Source: Mycobacterium sp. IS-1496 (GTDB lineage Bacteria; Actinomycetota; Actinomycetes; Mycobacteriales; Mycobacteriaceae). From it: a DNA stretch of 64,000 nucleotides. Shown here one piece after another: positions 1 through 7,905 of this stretch. Below the pieces are notes generated by a model. That model was not told the DNA's origin. It searched no databases and saw only the letters and a program-made list of their open reading frames with translations. Location of the stretch: positions 1 to 64,000 of the forward strand of contig NZ_LQIU01000014.1 of the NCBI RefSeq assembly GCF_001499995.1, written 5' to 3'. Both the position numbers and the translations under genes were made by a program. Position 1 is the stretch's first letter, and each line of letters begins with the position of its first letter.

Positions 1-103
1 CAGCCACCGTACGAGCCAGACACCAGATGCAAAGGATCCAACCACCGCGATAGCGGCTACCTCACCCTGACACTGAGGTCACCGTAGCCAACCGCCGCGG
101 GCC

Positions 104-1198
104 TCAGGCGAGTTTCGCCAGCGCCGTCTCGGGGTGATATCCGGCGAAGCCGTCGAGTTCGCCGTCGCGCAACCGGTTGACCCACGCGGGGTCGGCGAGC
201 AGCGCGCGGCCGATGGCCACGATGTCGAATTCGCCGGCGTCGAACTGCTCGACGAGGCGGTCCACAGATGCCGGCTGGATCAGTTGGCCCTGCTTCTCGC
301 TGCGGAACTGCGTCTCCAACCCGACGGAGCCGACCGCGATGACCGGCAGCCCGGTGACCTTCCCGGTCCATCCGGCCAGGCTCAGGGCGCCGTCATGGTC
401 GGGGAACGCCGGTACGTAGTGCCGCCGGGTCGAGGGATGGAAGACGTCCACCCCGGCCGCGGCCAGCGGGCCGAGCAGATCCTGCAGCTGCGTCGGGTCG
501 TCGGCGATCGAGGCCGCGTAGTCGGTGCCCTTCCACTGTGAGAACCGGAAGATGATCGGGAAGTCGGGACCGACGGCCGCACGCACCGCCGCCACCACCT
601 CGGCCGGGAAGCGGGTGCGTTCGGCGAGGCTTCCGCCGTAACCGTCGGCTCGCAGATTAGTTCGGGCCCAGAGGAATTCGTCGAGCAGATAACCGTGTGC
701 GCCGTGCAGTTCGACGGCGTCGAAGCCCACGTCCCGTGCCGTCCGGGCGCTCTCGGCGAACAGTTCGGCGATCTGCGGCAGTTCGTCGGTCTCGAGTGCA
801 CGTCCCCGCGGCCGGCCGTGGCCGTCGACACCCGACGGACTGACCGGGACGACGCCGTCCGTGTCGTCGCGCTGCGCACCCTGGTGCCACAACTGGGCGG
901 CGACCGTGCCGCCCTCGCCATGGACGGCCTGAAGAACGCGCGACCACCCGGCGAGCACGTCGTCACCGGCGATCGTGGGGATGGAGGACGGGTAGCCGGA
1001 GGCCGGATCCGGCAGGCGGACGCCTTCGGTGATGATCAGTCCCACCCCGCCCGCGGCGCGGCGACGGTAGTACTCGGCGACATCGTCGCCCGGGACACCG
1101 CCGGGCGAGGCCTGCCGGGTCATCGGCGCCATCGCGAAGCGATTGGGGACCGTCAGGGAGCCGACGGTGAGCGGTCGGAAGAGGTCATCGGTAGCCAC
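104..1198 (-). CDS. Old Yellow Enzyme family NADH:flavin oxidoreductase
   Basis: FMN-dependent ene-reductase of the Old Yellow Enzyme family, which uses NAD(P)H to reduce activated C=C bonds of small electrophiles. The protein of about 364 residues has the family's TIM-barrel order: NRFAMAPMTR near the N-terminus, QLWHQGAQ, the ELHGAHGYLLDEFL active-site stretch, and AIGRALLADPAW near the C-terminus, where FMN phosphate is bound. The physiological substrate cannot be read from sequence. I chose the GTG at 1198, which gives a natural N-terminus (MATDDLFRPL). A TTG at 1210 in the same frame is possible, and neither has a clear Shine-Dalgarno. It is followed downstream by the window edge and preceded by a small acidic peptide gene on the same strand. 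Confidence 0.9.
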   Translation of the reverse strand: MATDDLFRPLTVGSLTVPNRFAMAPMTRQASPGGVPGDDVAEYYRRRAAGGVGLIITEGVRLPDPASGYPSSIPTIAGDDVLAGWSRVLQAVHGEGGTVAAQLWHQGAQRDDTDGVVPVSPSGVDGHGRPRGRALETDELPQIAELFAESARTARDVGFDAVELHGAHGYLLDEFLWARTNLRADGYGGSLAERTRFPAEVVAAVRAAVGPDFPIIFRFSQWKGTDYAASIADDPTQLQDLLGPLAAAGVDVFHPSTRRHYVPAFPDHDGALSLAGWTGKVTGLPVIAVGSVGLETQFRSEKQGQLIQPASVDRLVEQFDAGEFDIVAIGRALLADPAWVNRLRDGELDGFAGYHPETALAKLA

Positions 1199-1247
1199 GA
1201 AGCGGTTCAACGCGGCGACGGCGAGACTGATTCCGGCAGGCGCGCCC

Positions 1248-1379
1248 TCAGCCCTGCGAGGGCTTGTCGACCTCGTCCTCGGGCAGCGGGAGCGCTTCCG
1301 CGCCGGGGGTGGCGGGGGCCAGCACCTCCTCGTCCTTCTTGGCGGGGTCGGGCGTTACATTCTCGTCGGCAGATGTCAT
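1248..1379 (-). CDS. small acidic disordered protein, unknown function
   Basis: A 43-residue reading frame rich in Asp, Glu, Pro and Ala (begins MTSADENVTPDPAKKDEE, ends DEVDKPSQG). It has no Cys, no hydrophobic segment and no recognised domain. I do not recognise the family. The composition suggests an intrinsically disordered cytosolic peptide. It lies just upstream of the Old Yellow Enzyme gene on the same strand, so it could be its leader cistron. The start is the first ATG that removes an Arg-rich, non-coding-looking extension. A chance frame in GC-rich DNA cannot be excluded. Confidence 0.45.
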   Translation of the reverse strand: MTSADENVTPDPAKKDEEVLAPATPGAEALPLPEDEVDKPSQG

Positions 1380-1442
1380 GTCGGGTTCGTACCCCGTGAC
1401 GCGCGGCGGTAACCGCGCTCCGTCGTGTCGGCCCGGCAGGGA

Positions 1443-1469
1443 TGTCGAGAACGTCCTCACGGCTCCGTC
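1443..1469 (+). promoter_or_regulatory. candidate ECF42 sigma-dependent promoter
   Basis: TGTCGA at 1443-1448, then 17 nt, then CGTC at 1466-1469. As I recall, ECF42-group promoters in Streptomyces have a TGTCGA -35 motif and a CG(A/T)C -10 motif, and this pair matches both. It sits upstream of the DGPF/YCII gene and the sigma gene, as expected for an autoregulated ECF operon. A separate TAGGGT at 1491-1496 could be a housekeeping -10. Confidence 0.55.
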
Positions 1470-1516
1470 CCAGGGGGTGAGCGACCAACTAGGGTCGCGA
1501 CCTGAAGGGAGAAGTC

Positions 1517-1924
1517 ATGGCGAAGTTCCTGTTGCTCAAGCACTACCGGGGTGCGCCGGCCGCGGTCAACGACGTGCCGATGGATCGGTGGACGCCCGAG
1601 GAGATCGAGGCGCACATGCAGTACATGGAAGACTTCGCGGAACGCCTGAGGGGCAGCGGCGAGTTCGTCGACAGCCAGGCCCTCGCGGCCGACGGCGCCT
1701 GGGTCCGCCACGACGGCGAGGGCAGGCCGCCCGTGACCGACGGCCCGTTCGCCGAGACCAAGGACCTGATCGCCGGGTTCATGATCATCGACGTCGACTC
1801 CTACGAGCGCGCGGTCGAACTGGCCGGCGAACTGTCCGCGGCGCCCGGTGCGGGTGGCAGACCGATCCACGAGTGGCTCGAGGTGCGGCCGTTCATGACC
1901 GCGGCGCCCGGCTCCACCGAGTAG
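1517..1924 (+). CDS. YCII/DGPF-family protein
   Basis: A 135-residue protein of the YCII superfamily, DGPF branch, with the diagnostic TDGPFAETKDLIAGF segment near residues 74-88 and an alpha/beta ferredoxin-like fold inferred from the family. The biochemical role of DGPF proteins is unknown. They are repeatedly found next to ECF42 sigma factors, exactly as here: its TAG stop shares a base with the GTG start of the sigma gene. A good ribosome site (GAAGGGAG) lies 6-7 nt upstream of the ATG. It is likely co-transcribed with the sigma factor from the TGTCGA/CGTC promoter. It could be a target or an accessory of the sigma factor. Confidence 0.88.
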   Translation: MAKFLLLKHYRGAPAAVNDVPMDRWTPEEIEAHMQYMEDFAERLRGSGEFVDSQALAADGAWVRHDGEGRPPVTDGPFAETKDLIAGFMIIDVDSYERAVELAGELSAAPGAGGRPIHEWLEVRPFMTAAPGSTE

Positions 1925-3093
1925 TGGACATCGGTGCGGTGGACGAGAACCGGCTCCGGGAACTGATCCCCGGTGTGTTGGCCGCCCTCGTCCACCGCGG
2001 GGCGGACTTCGCGACCGCCGAGGATGCGGTCCAGGAGGCGCTGATCCGGGCGCTCGACACCTGGCCGACGCAGGCCCCGGACGATCCCAAGGGCTGGCTC
2101 ATCACGACGGCGTGGCGCCGCTTCCTGGACCTCACCAGGTCCGAGGTGGCGCGCCGCCACCGTGAGGTGCGATCAGCGGAGGAGCCACCGCCCGGCCCGG
2201 CCGAGTCCACCGACGACACGCTGTGGCTCTGTTTCCTCTGCGCACATCCGAGTCTCACCCCGGCGTCGGCGGTCGCGCTGACGCTGCGGGCCGTCGGCGG
2301 TCTCACGACCCGGCAGATCGCGCAGGCCTATCTCGTGCCGGAATCGACGATGGCGCAACGGATCAGCCGTGCCAAGCGGACAATCAGCGGAATCCCGCTG
2401 AACAGACCCGGCGACCTGCGCACGGTGCTCCGCGTGCTGTACCTCGTGTTCAACGAGGGCTACAGCGGTGACGTCGACCTCGCGGCCGAGGCGATCCGGT
2501 TGGCCCGGCAGCTGGCCGCGATGACCGACGATCCCGAAGTGTCCGGTCTGCTGGCGCTCTTCCTGCTGCACCATGCCCGGCGCCCGGCACGGACCCGCGA
2601 CGACGGAAGCCTGGTGCCACTCGCCGAACAGGATCGGAGCCTGTGGCGGCGCGAACTGATCGTCGAGGGTGTGGCCGTGCTGCAGGCCGCGCTCGCCCGC
2701 GACCGGCTGGGCGAGTACCAGGCGCAGGCGGCGATCGCCGCGCTGCACGCCGACGCGCGGACCGCCGAGGAGACCGACTGGGTGCAGATCGTCGAGTGGT
2801 ACGACGAACTCGTCCGCCTGACCGACAGCCCGGTCGTCCGGCTCAACCGTGCGGTCGCCGTCGGTGAGGCGGACGGGCCGCGCGCGGGGCTCGCCGCACT
2901 GGCCGACCTCGATCCGGCATTGCCGCGCTACACCGCGTCGGTGGCCTACTTACGCGAGCGGGAGGGTGACTTGGCCACGGCCGCGGGCCTGTACGCGGAA
3001 GCCGCCGTCACGGCGCAGAACCTCGCCGAACGCAACCACCTCATGCGTCGCGCCGCCGTCCTGCGTCAGCGCCTCGCGGCCGAGACGCCCTAG
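1924..3093 (+). CDS. ECF42-type RNA polymerase sigma factor with C-terminal DUF6596/TPR-like extension
   Basis: A sigma-70 family extracytoplasmic-function sigma factor of 389 residues, about twice the usual ECF length. Sigma region 2 covers roughly residues 10-75 (FATAEDAVQEALIRAL, GWLITTAWRRFLD). Region 4 lies around 110-165 (LTTRQIAQAYLVPESTMAQRI). A long helical extension from about 180 to the end is typical of the ECF42 group and has been proposed to control activity without an anti-sigma factor. No anti-sigma gene is present here. The GTG start overlaps the DGPF gene stop by one base, indicating translational coupling. Longer upstream reading in this frame is a shadow of the DGPF gene. 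It ends convergently, overlapping the amidase gene end by 4 nt. Confidence 0.9.
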   Translation: MDIGAVDENRLRELIPGVLAALVHRGADFATAEDAVQEALIRALDTWPTQAPDDPKGWLITTAWRRFLDLTRSEVARRHREVRSAEEPPPGPAESTDDTLWLCFLCAHPSLTPASAVALTLRAVGGLTTRQIAQAYLVPESTMAQRISRAKRTISGIPLNRPGDLRTVLRVLYLVFNEGYSGDVDLAAEAIRLARQLAAMTDDPEVSGLLALFLLHHARRPARTRDDGSLVPLAEQDRSLWRRELIVEGVAVLQAALARDRLGEYQAQAAIAALHADARTAEETDWVQIVEWYDELVRLTDSPVVRLNRAVAVGEADGPRAGLAALADLDPALPRYTASVAYLREREGDLATAAGLYAEAAVTAQNLAERNHLMRRAAVLRQRLAAETP

Positions 3094-4559
3094 ACCGGGG
3101 CGACGCGATCCGCCCACGGCACCGCCTGTTCGAGTTGAGCGGCCAATCGCAGAAGCAGCGCCTCTCCCGCCAACGGCGCGACGAACTGGACCCCCAGCGG
3201 CAGGCCGTCGGACGTCCAGTGCAGGGGCAGCGAAATGGCCGGTCGCCCGGTGAGATTCGCCAGCTGGGTGTACGGCACCCAGGACAGGTTCTTGTCCACC
3301 ATGTCGTCGACGATCTTGGTGTAGCGCAGCATCCTGGCCGTGCGCGTCTTGATCAACACGTCGGAGGCGCGCTGCAGCGCGACCGGCAGGTCGAACTCGC
3401 CGATCGTCGGCGGCGGAGTCGCCAGCGTGGGTGTCAGCAGCAGGTCGTACGACTCGAAGAACGTCGTCAGCCGGCGGGTGTGCTCATGTCGGCGCTCGAC
3501 GGCGTCGACGTAGTCCACACTGCTCGTCGCCCCGCCGATGGCCGCCATGATCAACGTGTCCCGCTCGAACGCGTCGTCCCCGGCGCCGGAAAGCCGTTTG
3601 GCCTCACGGACCTCGTAGGCGTTGTGGACGAACCACGTCAGCAGGAAGTCGCGCGCCAGCGCCGCGTCGTCGAACGGTGCGACCGGCAGTTCCTCGACGT
3701 GGTGGCCCAGGTCGGCCAACGCCCGCACGGTCTTCTCGACGGCGGTGCGCGCCTCCGGGTGTGGGGCCGGGTTGATGGCCGACGGCACCCGCACACCGAT
3801 CCGCAGCGTGCCCGGGTCCTGTCCCACCGACGACGCGAACGATTCGCTCGGTACGGCGGGCACGTACGGGCCGCCCGGCTCGCCGCCGCGCAGCACGTCG
3901 AGCATCGCGGCCGTGTCACGCACCGTCCGCGACACCACACCCTGCACGGCCGCCCCGTGCATGGGCTCACCGACCGCCGGACCGGACGGCGTCAGCCCCC
4001 GGCCCGGTTTGAGCCCCACCAGCCCGCAGCATCCGGCCGGGATGCGGATCGAGCCGCCACCGTCGTTGGCGCCGGCGCACGGCACGATGCCGGCGGCGAC
4101 CGCGGCCGCCGAACCACCGGACGAACCGCCCGGCGTCCGCGTCAGGTCCCACGGGTTGCGCGCCGGCCCCCAGGCGTCGGGCTCGGTGATCCCCTTGGCC
4201 CCGAACTCCGGGGTGTTGGTCTTGCCGAAGATCGTCAGACCGGCGTCGAGCCACCGCTGCACGACGGTCGCGTGTTCTGCGACCGGCGTCGCCATGAGCG
4301 CGCGCGACCCGGCCGAGGTCGGCAGCCCCGCATAGTCCTGCGCCAGGTCCTTGATGAGGAAGGGCACACCGGCGAACGGTCCGGCGGCCCCGGGTGACGG
4401 CGCGGCGGGGATGTCCCGCACGATCGCGTTGATCCGCGGATTGACCGCGGCCGCCCGCTCCCTGGCCAGGTCCAGCAGCTCTGCCGCCGTGACCTGCTTG
4501 TCGGCGACCAGCTTCGCCAGCCCGACCGCGTCGTGTGCGCGGTATTCGTCGAAGTTCAC
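3090..4559 (-). CDS. amidase signature family amidase
   Basis: A 489-residue amidase-signature hydrolase that cleaves carboxamides; the substrate is not predictable. The Ser-cisSer-Lys triad is visible: Lys70 in PFLIKDLAQ, Ser146 within TPGGSSGGS, and Ser170 in DGGGSIRIPAG. The 24-residue spacing between the two serines is the family spacing. It starts at GTG 4559 (MNFDEYRAHDAVGLAKLV); the apparent extension upstream to 4727 is Arg/Ser-rich and non-coding in character. It resembles mycobacterial AmiC/AmiD-type amidases rather than the GatA subunit, since no GatB or GatC is nearby. It ends convergently with the sigma factor gene. Confidence 0.9.
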   Translation of the reverse strand: MNFDEYRAHDAVGLAKLVADKQVTAAELLDLARERAAAVNPRINAIVRDIPAAPSPGAAGPFAGVPFLIKDLAQDYAGLPTSAGSRALMATPVAEHATVVQRWLDAGLTIFGKTNTPEFGAKGITEPDAWGPARNPWDLTRTPGGSSGGSAAAVAAGIVPCAGANDGGGSIRIPAGCCGLVGLKPGRGLTPSGPAVGEPMHGAAVQGVVSRTVRDTAAMLDVLRGGEPGGPYVPAVPSESFASSVGQDPGTLRIGVRVPSAINPAPHPEARTAVEKTVRALADLGHHVEELPVAPFDDAALARDFLLTWFVHNAYEVREAKRLSGAGDDAFERDTLIMAAIGGATSSVDYVDAVERRHEHTRRLTTFFESYDLLLTPTLATPPPTIGEFDLPVALQRASDVLIKTRTARMLRYTKIVDDMVDKNLSWVPYTQLANLTGRPAISLPLHWTSDGLPLGVQFVAPLAGEALLLRLAAQLEQAVPWADRVAPV

Positions 4560-4617
4560 TCTCCGACCGTATGCGGCCGGTGTCCGGAGCACCGACGATC
4601 GCCCAGTTCCCGGGTGG

Positions 4618-4809
4618 TCAGCGTCCGCGCGACAACGCCGCGCGCGGGCAGTCGGCGATGGCCTGCTCGACGAGCGCCTCCTGGCCGGCCGGCACGGGGT
4701 CGGCGATGACGACGGCGTATTCGTCATCGTCGAGTTGGAAGACCGCCGGCGCGATTCTCACGCAGAAGGCGTTCCCCTCACAGCGATCACGGTCCACGAC
4801 GACTCTCAT
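4618..4809 (-). CDS. small 3Fe-4S-type ferredoxin
   Basis: A 63-residue soluble ferredoxin. Cys10, Cys16 and Cys54 (followed by Pro) form the CxxxxxC...CP pattern of actinobacterial ferredoxins, with a non-Cys residue (Asn13) at the position of the fourth ligand. This predicts a [3Fe-4S] cluster, or a 4Fe-4S cluster with a weak ligand. Such proteins usually donate electrons to P450s, but no P450 is in the window. Here its ATG overlaps the stop of the truncated haemoglobin gene (ATGA), so the haemoglobin is the most likely redox partner. It is the last gene of the leftward operon starting at 6326. Confidence 0.85.
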   Translation of the reverse strand: MRVVVDRDRCEGNAFCVRIAPAVFQLDDDEYAVVIADPVPAGQEALVEQAIADCPRAALSRGR

Positions 4810-5228
4810 GACTTCTCCTTCACTAGGCGGCGGTGCATCGCGTCGGCGATCCTGGTGGCCTGGATCTTGGCGTGCTGGGCGACAGGCCCCTCGTACATCT
4901 CGTCGACGGTGGTGGTCCACAAGGTCAGCCAGCGGACGAAATGCTCTGCCCCCAAGGGTGTTACAGCATGAATCCGGCGATGCACATGCAGCGCGTTGCC
5001 CCGGTACAGTCCCGCTCGGAACAACACCGTCTCCCAGAAGTCGCACATGACGGGAAGGTGTTGATCCAGACCGCCGGAGATCAGATCGGCGAACGGCACG
5101 GCGAGAAGCTCATCCTCGAACGCCTGCCCGTAGAAGCGACGCAACAACGACTCCACATCCGCACGGGTGGCGAGATCGCGTCCAGGACTGTCGAGAGCCT
5201 GCGCTTCGCCCATGGTGTCGAACTGCAT
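4806..5228 (-). CDS. group III truncated haemoglobin
   Basis: A 140-residue globin of the trHb group III type. The B-helix FY pair is in RRFYGQAFEDELL, followed by HLPVMCDFWETVLF, then RGNALHVHRRI carrying the probable proximal His, and FVRWLTLWTTTVDE with the group III tryptophan. Characterised group III globins (for example Campylobacter Ctb) bind O2 and NO and affect nitrosative or respiratory stress, but the mycobacterial role is not established. The start is the ATG at 5228; an upstream in-frame start at 5276 would run into the preceding gene. It is coupled to the ferredoxin by a 4-nt overlap, 22 nt after the membrane protein gene. Confidence 0.85.
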   Translation of the reverse strand: MQFDTMGEAQALDSPGRDLATRADVESLLRRFYGQAFEDELLAVPFADLISGGLDQHLPVMCDFWETVLFRAGLYRGNALHVHRRIHAVTPLGAEHFVRWLTLWTTTVDEMYEGPVAQHAKIQATRIADAMHRRLVKEKS

Positions 5229-5250
5229 CGTTGTCCCGTGCTCTCGCTGC

Positions 5251-5691
5251 TCATCCGGCCAGCATCGCGACGCCACCGACGACGAGCGCGACGACTTTCA
5301 CCAGTTCCAGGCCGACGTACTCGTAGTGGACCGTCGACCGCCGGGCCGGACCGTCGGACGCGGCGGCGCCGGCCAGGACCAGTTCTGACCGCCGAGCCAG
5401 GCGCGGCCGCACCGCCAGCAGTTGGACGGCCAACACCACGACGACGGCACCCACCCCGATCAGGGCGGTCGGAGGCGGTGGTTCGACGGCGACGGTGGCC
5501 AGCAGAACCACCGCGAGGACGGCCTCGACCGTGTTCAGGGCACGGAAGACCAGTCGGCCGATGCCGAGTCCGAGGGCGAGCGACACTCCGGGAGCGCGGA
5601 ATTTCAGCGGCGCTTCGAGGAACGAGATGGCGAGCACCATTCCCAGCCATGTGAAGAGAATCGCGACAGCGACGGCGTGTGCGGTACTCAT
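5251..5691 (-). CDS. four-helix integral membrane protein, DUF4149/TMEM205-like
   Basis: A 146-residue protein with about four hydrophobic segments (residues ~5-25, 45-68, 75-93 and 123-145). It carries a conserved-looking loop, FLEAPLKFRAPGVS, followed by GLGIGRLVFRALN, which resembles small DUF4149/TMEM205-like membrane proteins. It has no catalytic motif and the function is unknown. The start ATG overlaps the regulator stop (ATGA), so it is translated as the second cistron of the regulator-globin-ferredoxin operon. In that context it could be a membrane partner or a quinone- or haem-linked accessory protein, but that is inference only. Confidence 0.7.
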   Translation of the reverse strand: MSTAHAVAVAILFTWLGMVLAISFLEAPLKFRAPGVSLALGLGIGRLVFRALNTVEAVLAVVLLATVAVEPPPPTALIGVGAVVVVLAVQLLAVRPRLARRSELVLAGAAASDGPARRSTVHYEYVGLELVKVVALVVGGVAMLAG

Positions 5692-6326
5692 GAGGACTCA
5701 CCGGCTTTCTGCAGATGCACGACGCACAGGTCCGGCTCGGCGAACGGGGTCAGTGCTTCGACGGTTATCGGGGCCTCCCATGCGGACAGGGCTCCCTGCA
5801 TGAGCCCGAGATGCACCGGGCACACCACGTCGCGGCGGGTGTCGGCCAGCTCGAGGAACGGGCAGTTGCGCAGGCCGATCTCGCCGATCGCCCCTGCGCC
5901 ACGGCGTGTTTCGGGCGCGAACCCCAGTTCGGTGAGCATCCCGGTGAGCCGGTCGACGGCCTGTCGGCGGCTGCGCGTGCGGGCGGGCGCGGTGGCGCGT
6001 TCAGCCCAGCTACGCCCCGCGGCGACGCCTCGCCGCGCCGCGTCGGGCTGTCGGGCGAGTGCGTCGGCGAGGATCCCGGCCAGCATCCGGTAGTCGCGTG
6101 GTCCCGCCGGATCCATGCCCGCCACCGCCCGGAACATCAACGGCGGGCGGCCGGGTCCCGAACGGTCGACCTCGACGGACTCCACCTGCCCGGCCTCGAC
6201 CAGCGCCTCCAGGTGAAACCGCGCGGTATTGGGATGCACGGCCAGCTCCCCGGCGATCTGCGCGATGCTCAGCGGAGTCGCCGCCTCGCGCAACACGGTC
6301 AGGACGTCCCGGCGCCGGGTGCTCAT
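5688..6326 (-). CDS. winged-helix regulator with C-terminal Cys cluster (COG2345, SufR-like)
   Basis: A 212-residue transcription factor. The N-terminal winged helix (residues ~5-65) contains PLSIAQIAGELAVHPNTARFH. The C-terminal part has Cys155 in RNCPFLEL, Cys169 and His172 in VVCPVHLG, and Cys201 in DLCVVHL. This is the arrangement of COG2345/SufR-type repressors, which bind a [4Fe-4S] cluster and sense iron-sulphur status, oxygen or NO. It heads an operon with a membrane protein, a group III globin and a ferredoxin. A TAAACT -10 box ends 6 nt before the ATG, so the mRNA is probably leaderless, and an inverted repeat overlaps that box, suggesting autoregulation. Confidence 0.85.
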   Translation of the reverse strand: MSTRRRDVLTVLREAATPLSIAQIAGELAVHPNTARFHLEALVEAGQVESVEVDRSGPGRPPLMFRAVAGMDPAGPRDYRMLAGILADALARQPDAARRGVAAGRSWAERATAPARTRSRRQAVDRLTGMLTELGFAPETRRGAGAIGEIGLRNCPFLELADTRRDVVCPVHLGLMQGALSAWEAPITVEALTPFAEPDLCVVHLQKAGESS

Positions 6327-6332
6327 GACCGG

Positions 6333-6357
6333 AGTTTACACAATATCGACTTGTAAA
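6333..6357 (-). promoter_or_regulatory. operator/promoter of the regulator-globin operon
   Basis: A perfect 6-bp inverted repeat, TTTACA (6335-6340), N11, TGTAAA (6352-6357). On the minus strand TAAACT (6338 to 6333) fits the mycobacterial -10 consensus and lies 6 nt from the ATG at 6326, placing the transcription start at or next to the start codon. The repeat covers the -10 box and spacer, a classic repressor position. No good -35 is visible. Confidence 0.55.
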
Positions 6358-6368
6358 AACTAGGGAGT

Positions 6369-7736
6369 TCAGCGCGTCGATTCCCGGTCGAGCGCGTGCA
6401 GACCGATCGAGAACGCCGCCTGGTCGTTGTGGTCCAACGGGTCTCGGCCGGTGAGCTCGAGGATGCGGACCAGCCGGTGGCGCACCGTGTTGGTGTGCAG
6501 GTACAGGTCGCGGGCGGTATCGCTGAGTGAACCGTTCGCGGCGAGGAAGGCGCGCAGTGTGCGGACGTGCTGGGTGCCCCTGCGCTGGTCCATCTCCGCG
6601 AGGGGATCGATGAGTTGCTGACGGAAGGGCGCCAACTGGGCGGGGGGAAGCTGTTCGAGCAGGCTGTCCAGGGTGCTGAGCTGGTCGGGTCCGACCCGCC
6701 GGCCCCGGCGCTGCGCCAGGTCGAGGGCGATGCGCGCCTGGCCGATGGCCGAACCGATCTCGGTCAGCGGCACCGGCGCCGAGTGCCCGGACGGCAGTGA
6801 CAGATCGTCGGTCCCGTCGAGCGACTGCGTGGTGAGCATCAGGCACAGGTCGGGTGCGTCGCCGACCAACGCGTCGGGGACCGCCATCGACAGCAGGGCG
6901 CCGGCTCCGGTGGGCCAGGCCGAACAGGTGAGGTGTCCGGCGGCGAAGCCGGGCCAGTCCAGCAGCTGACTCAACGCATCGGGCAGCAGCATCCGGCGCT
7001 CGACCAGCGAGAGCAGTTGGCCGACCCGTTCCCGGGCGAGGGCGGCCTCGACGTCGCGTTCCGCCTGGGTCGCCCGCACGAACCGGGCGATGAGGTCGAG
7101 CACCGCGGACTCCGGCGGATCACCGGTGCCGATCCACCCGAGCGTTCCCCCACCCGGCACGTCGACCGACACCGACGCCGATTCGTGCGAGCCCTCCCGG
7201 TCGAGCAGAAAGTAGCACCCCAGGATCTGGCCGGCGGTGTCGAGCAGGTCACGTGCGGACGCATGCCGGCGCAACGACGAGAGCAGTTCGGGCACCAGCG
7301 CGTAGGTCGCCCGGGCCACCGCGATCTCGGCGCCGAGTTCGTACTCGGCGACGAAGCGGCTGACCTTGCTGAACGGCACGCTCGGTGCGGCGATCAGCAC
7401 CGGAAGGCCGTGGCGCCCGCAGTGCTCCAGCAGCGCGGCGGGCACCTGGTCGTGTCCGTCGCCGACGCCGAAGCACACGCCCGCCACCCGTGCCGTGGCC
7501 AACGCGTCGGCGAAGGTGCGGCAGTCCTGCGGGGCCTGCAGGCTCAGGCCGACGGTGCAGACCAACTCCCCGCCGCGCAGGTACCGCGACGGATCGCGCA
7601 TCTCGGTGATGTGCGCCCAGCTGATCGGCCGGTCGAGATCCTGGGACGTGCCGTCGGGGACGGCGAGACCCAGGCGCGATGCATCGAGCAGCGCCCGCAG
7701 GGTGGGGGCGCCCGTGTCGACAGGCTCGGCCGTCAT
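6369..7736 (-). CDS. PucR/CdaR-family transcriptional regulator
   Basis: A 455-residue regulator. An N-terminal PucR sensor region (residues ~10-130, LRALLDASRLGLAVPDG, VCTVGLSLQAPQD) precedes a central GGDEF-like/PucR linker region. The C-terminal helix-turn-helix (residues ~400-450) contains FLAANGSLSDTARDLYLHTNTVRHRL. PucR proteins activate purine or amine catabolic genes in response to pathway intermediates. It is transcribed away from the permease/SDR/ureohydrolase operon, which is its obvious target. The ATG at 7736 is preferred because the sequence further upstream in frame is low-quality coding. A 10-bp inverted repeat lies 12 nt upstream of its start. Confidence 0.88.
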   Translation of the reverse strand: MTAEPVDTGAPTLRALLDASRLGLAVPDGTSQDLDRPISWAHITEMRDPSRYLRGGELVCTVGLSLQAPQDCRTFADALATARVAGVCFGVGDGHDQVPAALLEHCGRHGLPVLIAAPSVPFSKVSRFVAEYELGAEIAVARATYALVPELLSSLRRHASARDLLDTAGQILGCYFLLDREGSHESASVSVDVPGGGTLGWIGTGDPPESAVLDLIARFVRATQAERDVEAALARERVGQLLSLVERRMLLPDALSQLLDWPGFAAGHLTCSAWPTGAGALLSMAVPDALVGDAPDLCLMLTTQSLDGTDDLSLPSGHSAPVPLTEIGSAIGQARIALDLAQRRGRRVGPDQLSTLDSLLEQLPPAQLAPFRQQLIDPLAEMDQRRGTQHVRTLRAFLAANGSLSDTARDLYLHTNTVRHRLVRILELTGRDPLDHNDQAAFSIGLHALDRESTR

Positions 7737-7747
7737 TGGACGAGCGT

Positions 7748-7780
7748 AACGCCGATGACACATCCGGGCCCATCGGCGTT
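7748..7780. promoter_or_regulatory. inverted repeat in the PucR-permease divergent region
   Basis: A perfect 10-bp inverted repeat: AACGCCGATG (7748-7757), 13-nt spacer, CATCGGCGTT (7771-7780). It lies between divergent genes, close to the PucR start. It is best read as an operator for the PucR regulator. A hairpin in the PucR leader is the alternative. Confidence 0.5.
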
Positions 7781-7905
7781 GTGCGATCCTCCAACGCGGC
7801 GCCGCCGCCCAGTGGGATCGCTGCGTGTTCACCGGATGGCCTGGCGTCAGCGCTGAGCTGGGGTGATAGTTCGTGACAAAGTGCACCGACCCAGGGGAGC
7901 AGCAC

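Noticed and set aside
1248-1379. Small acidic peptide as a second RiPP precursor
   Set aside because: No maturation enzyme is adjacent, and the sequence shows no repeat or core-like segment.
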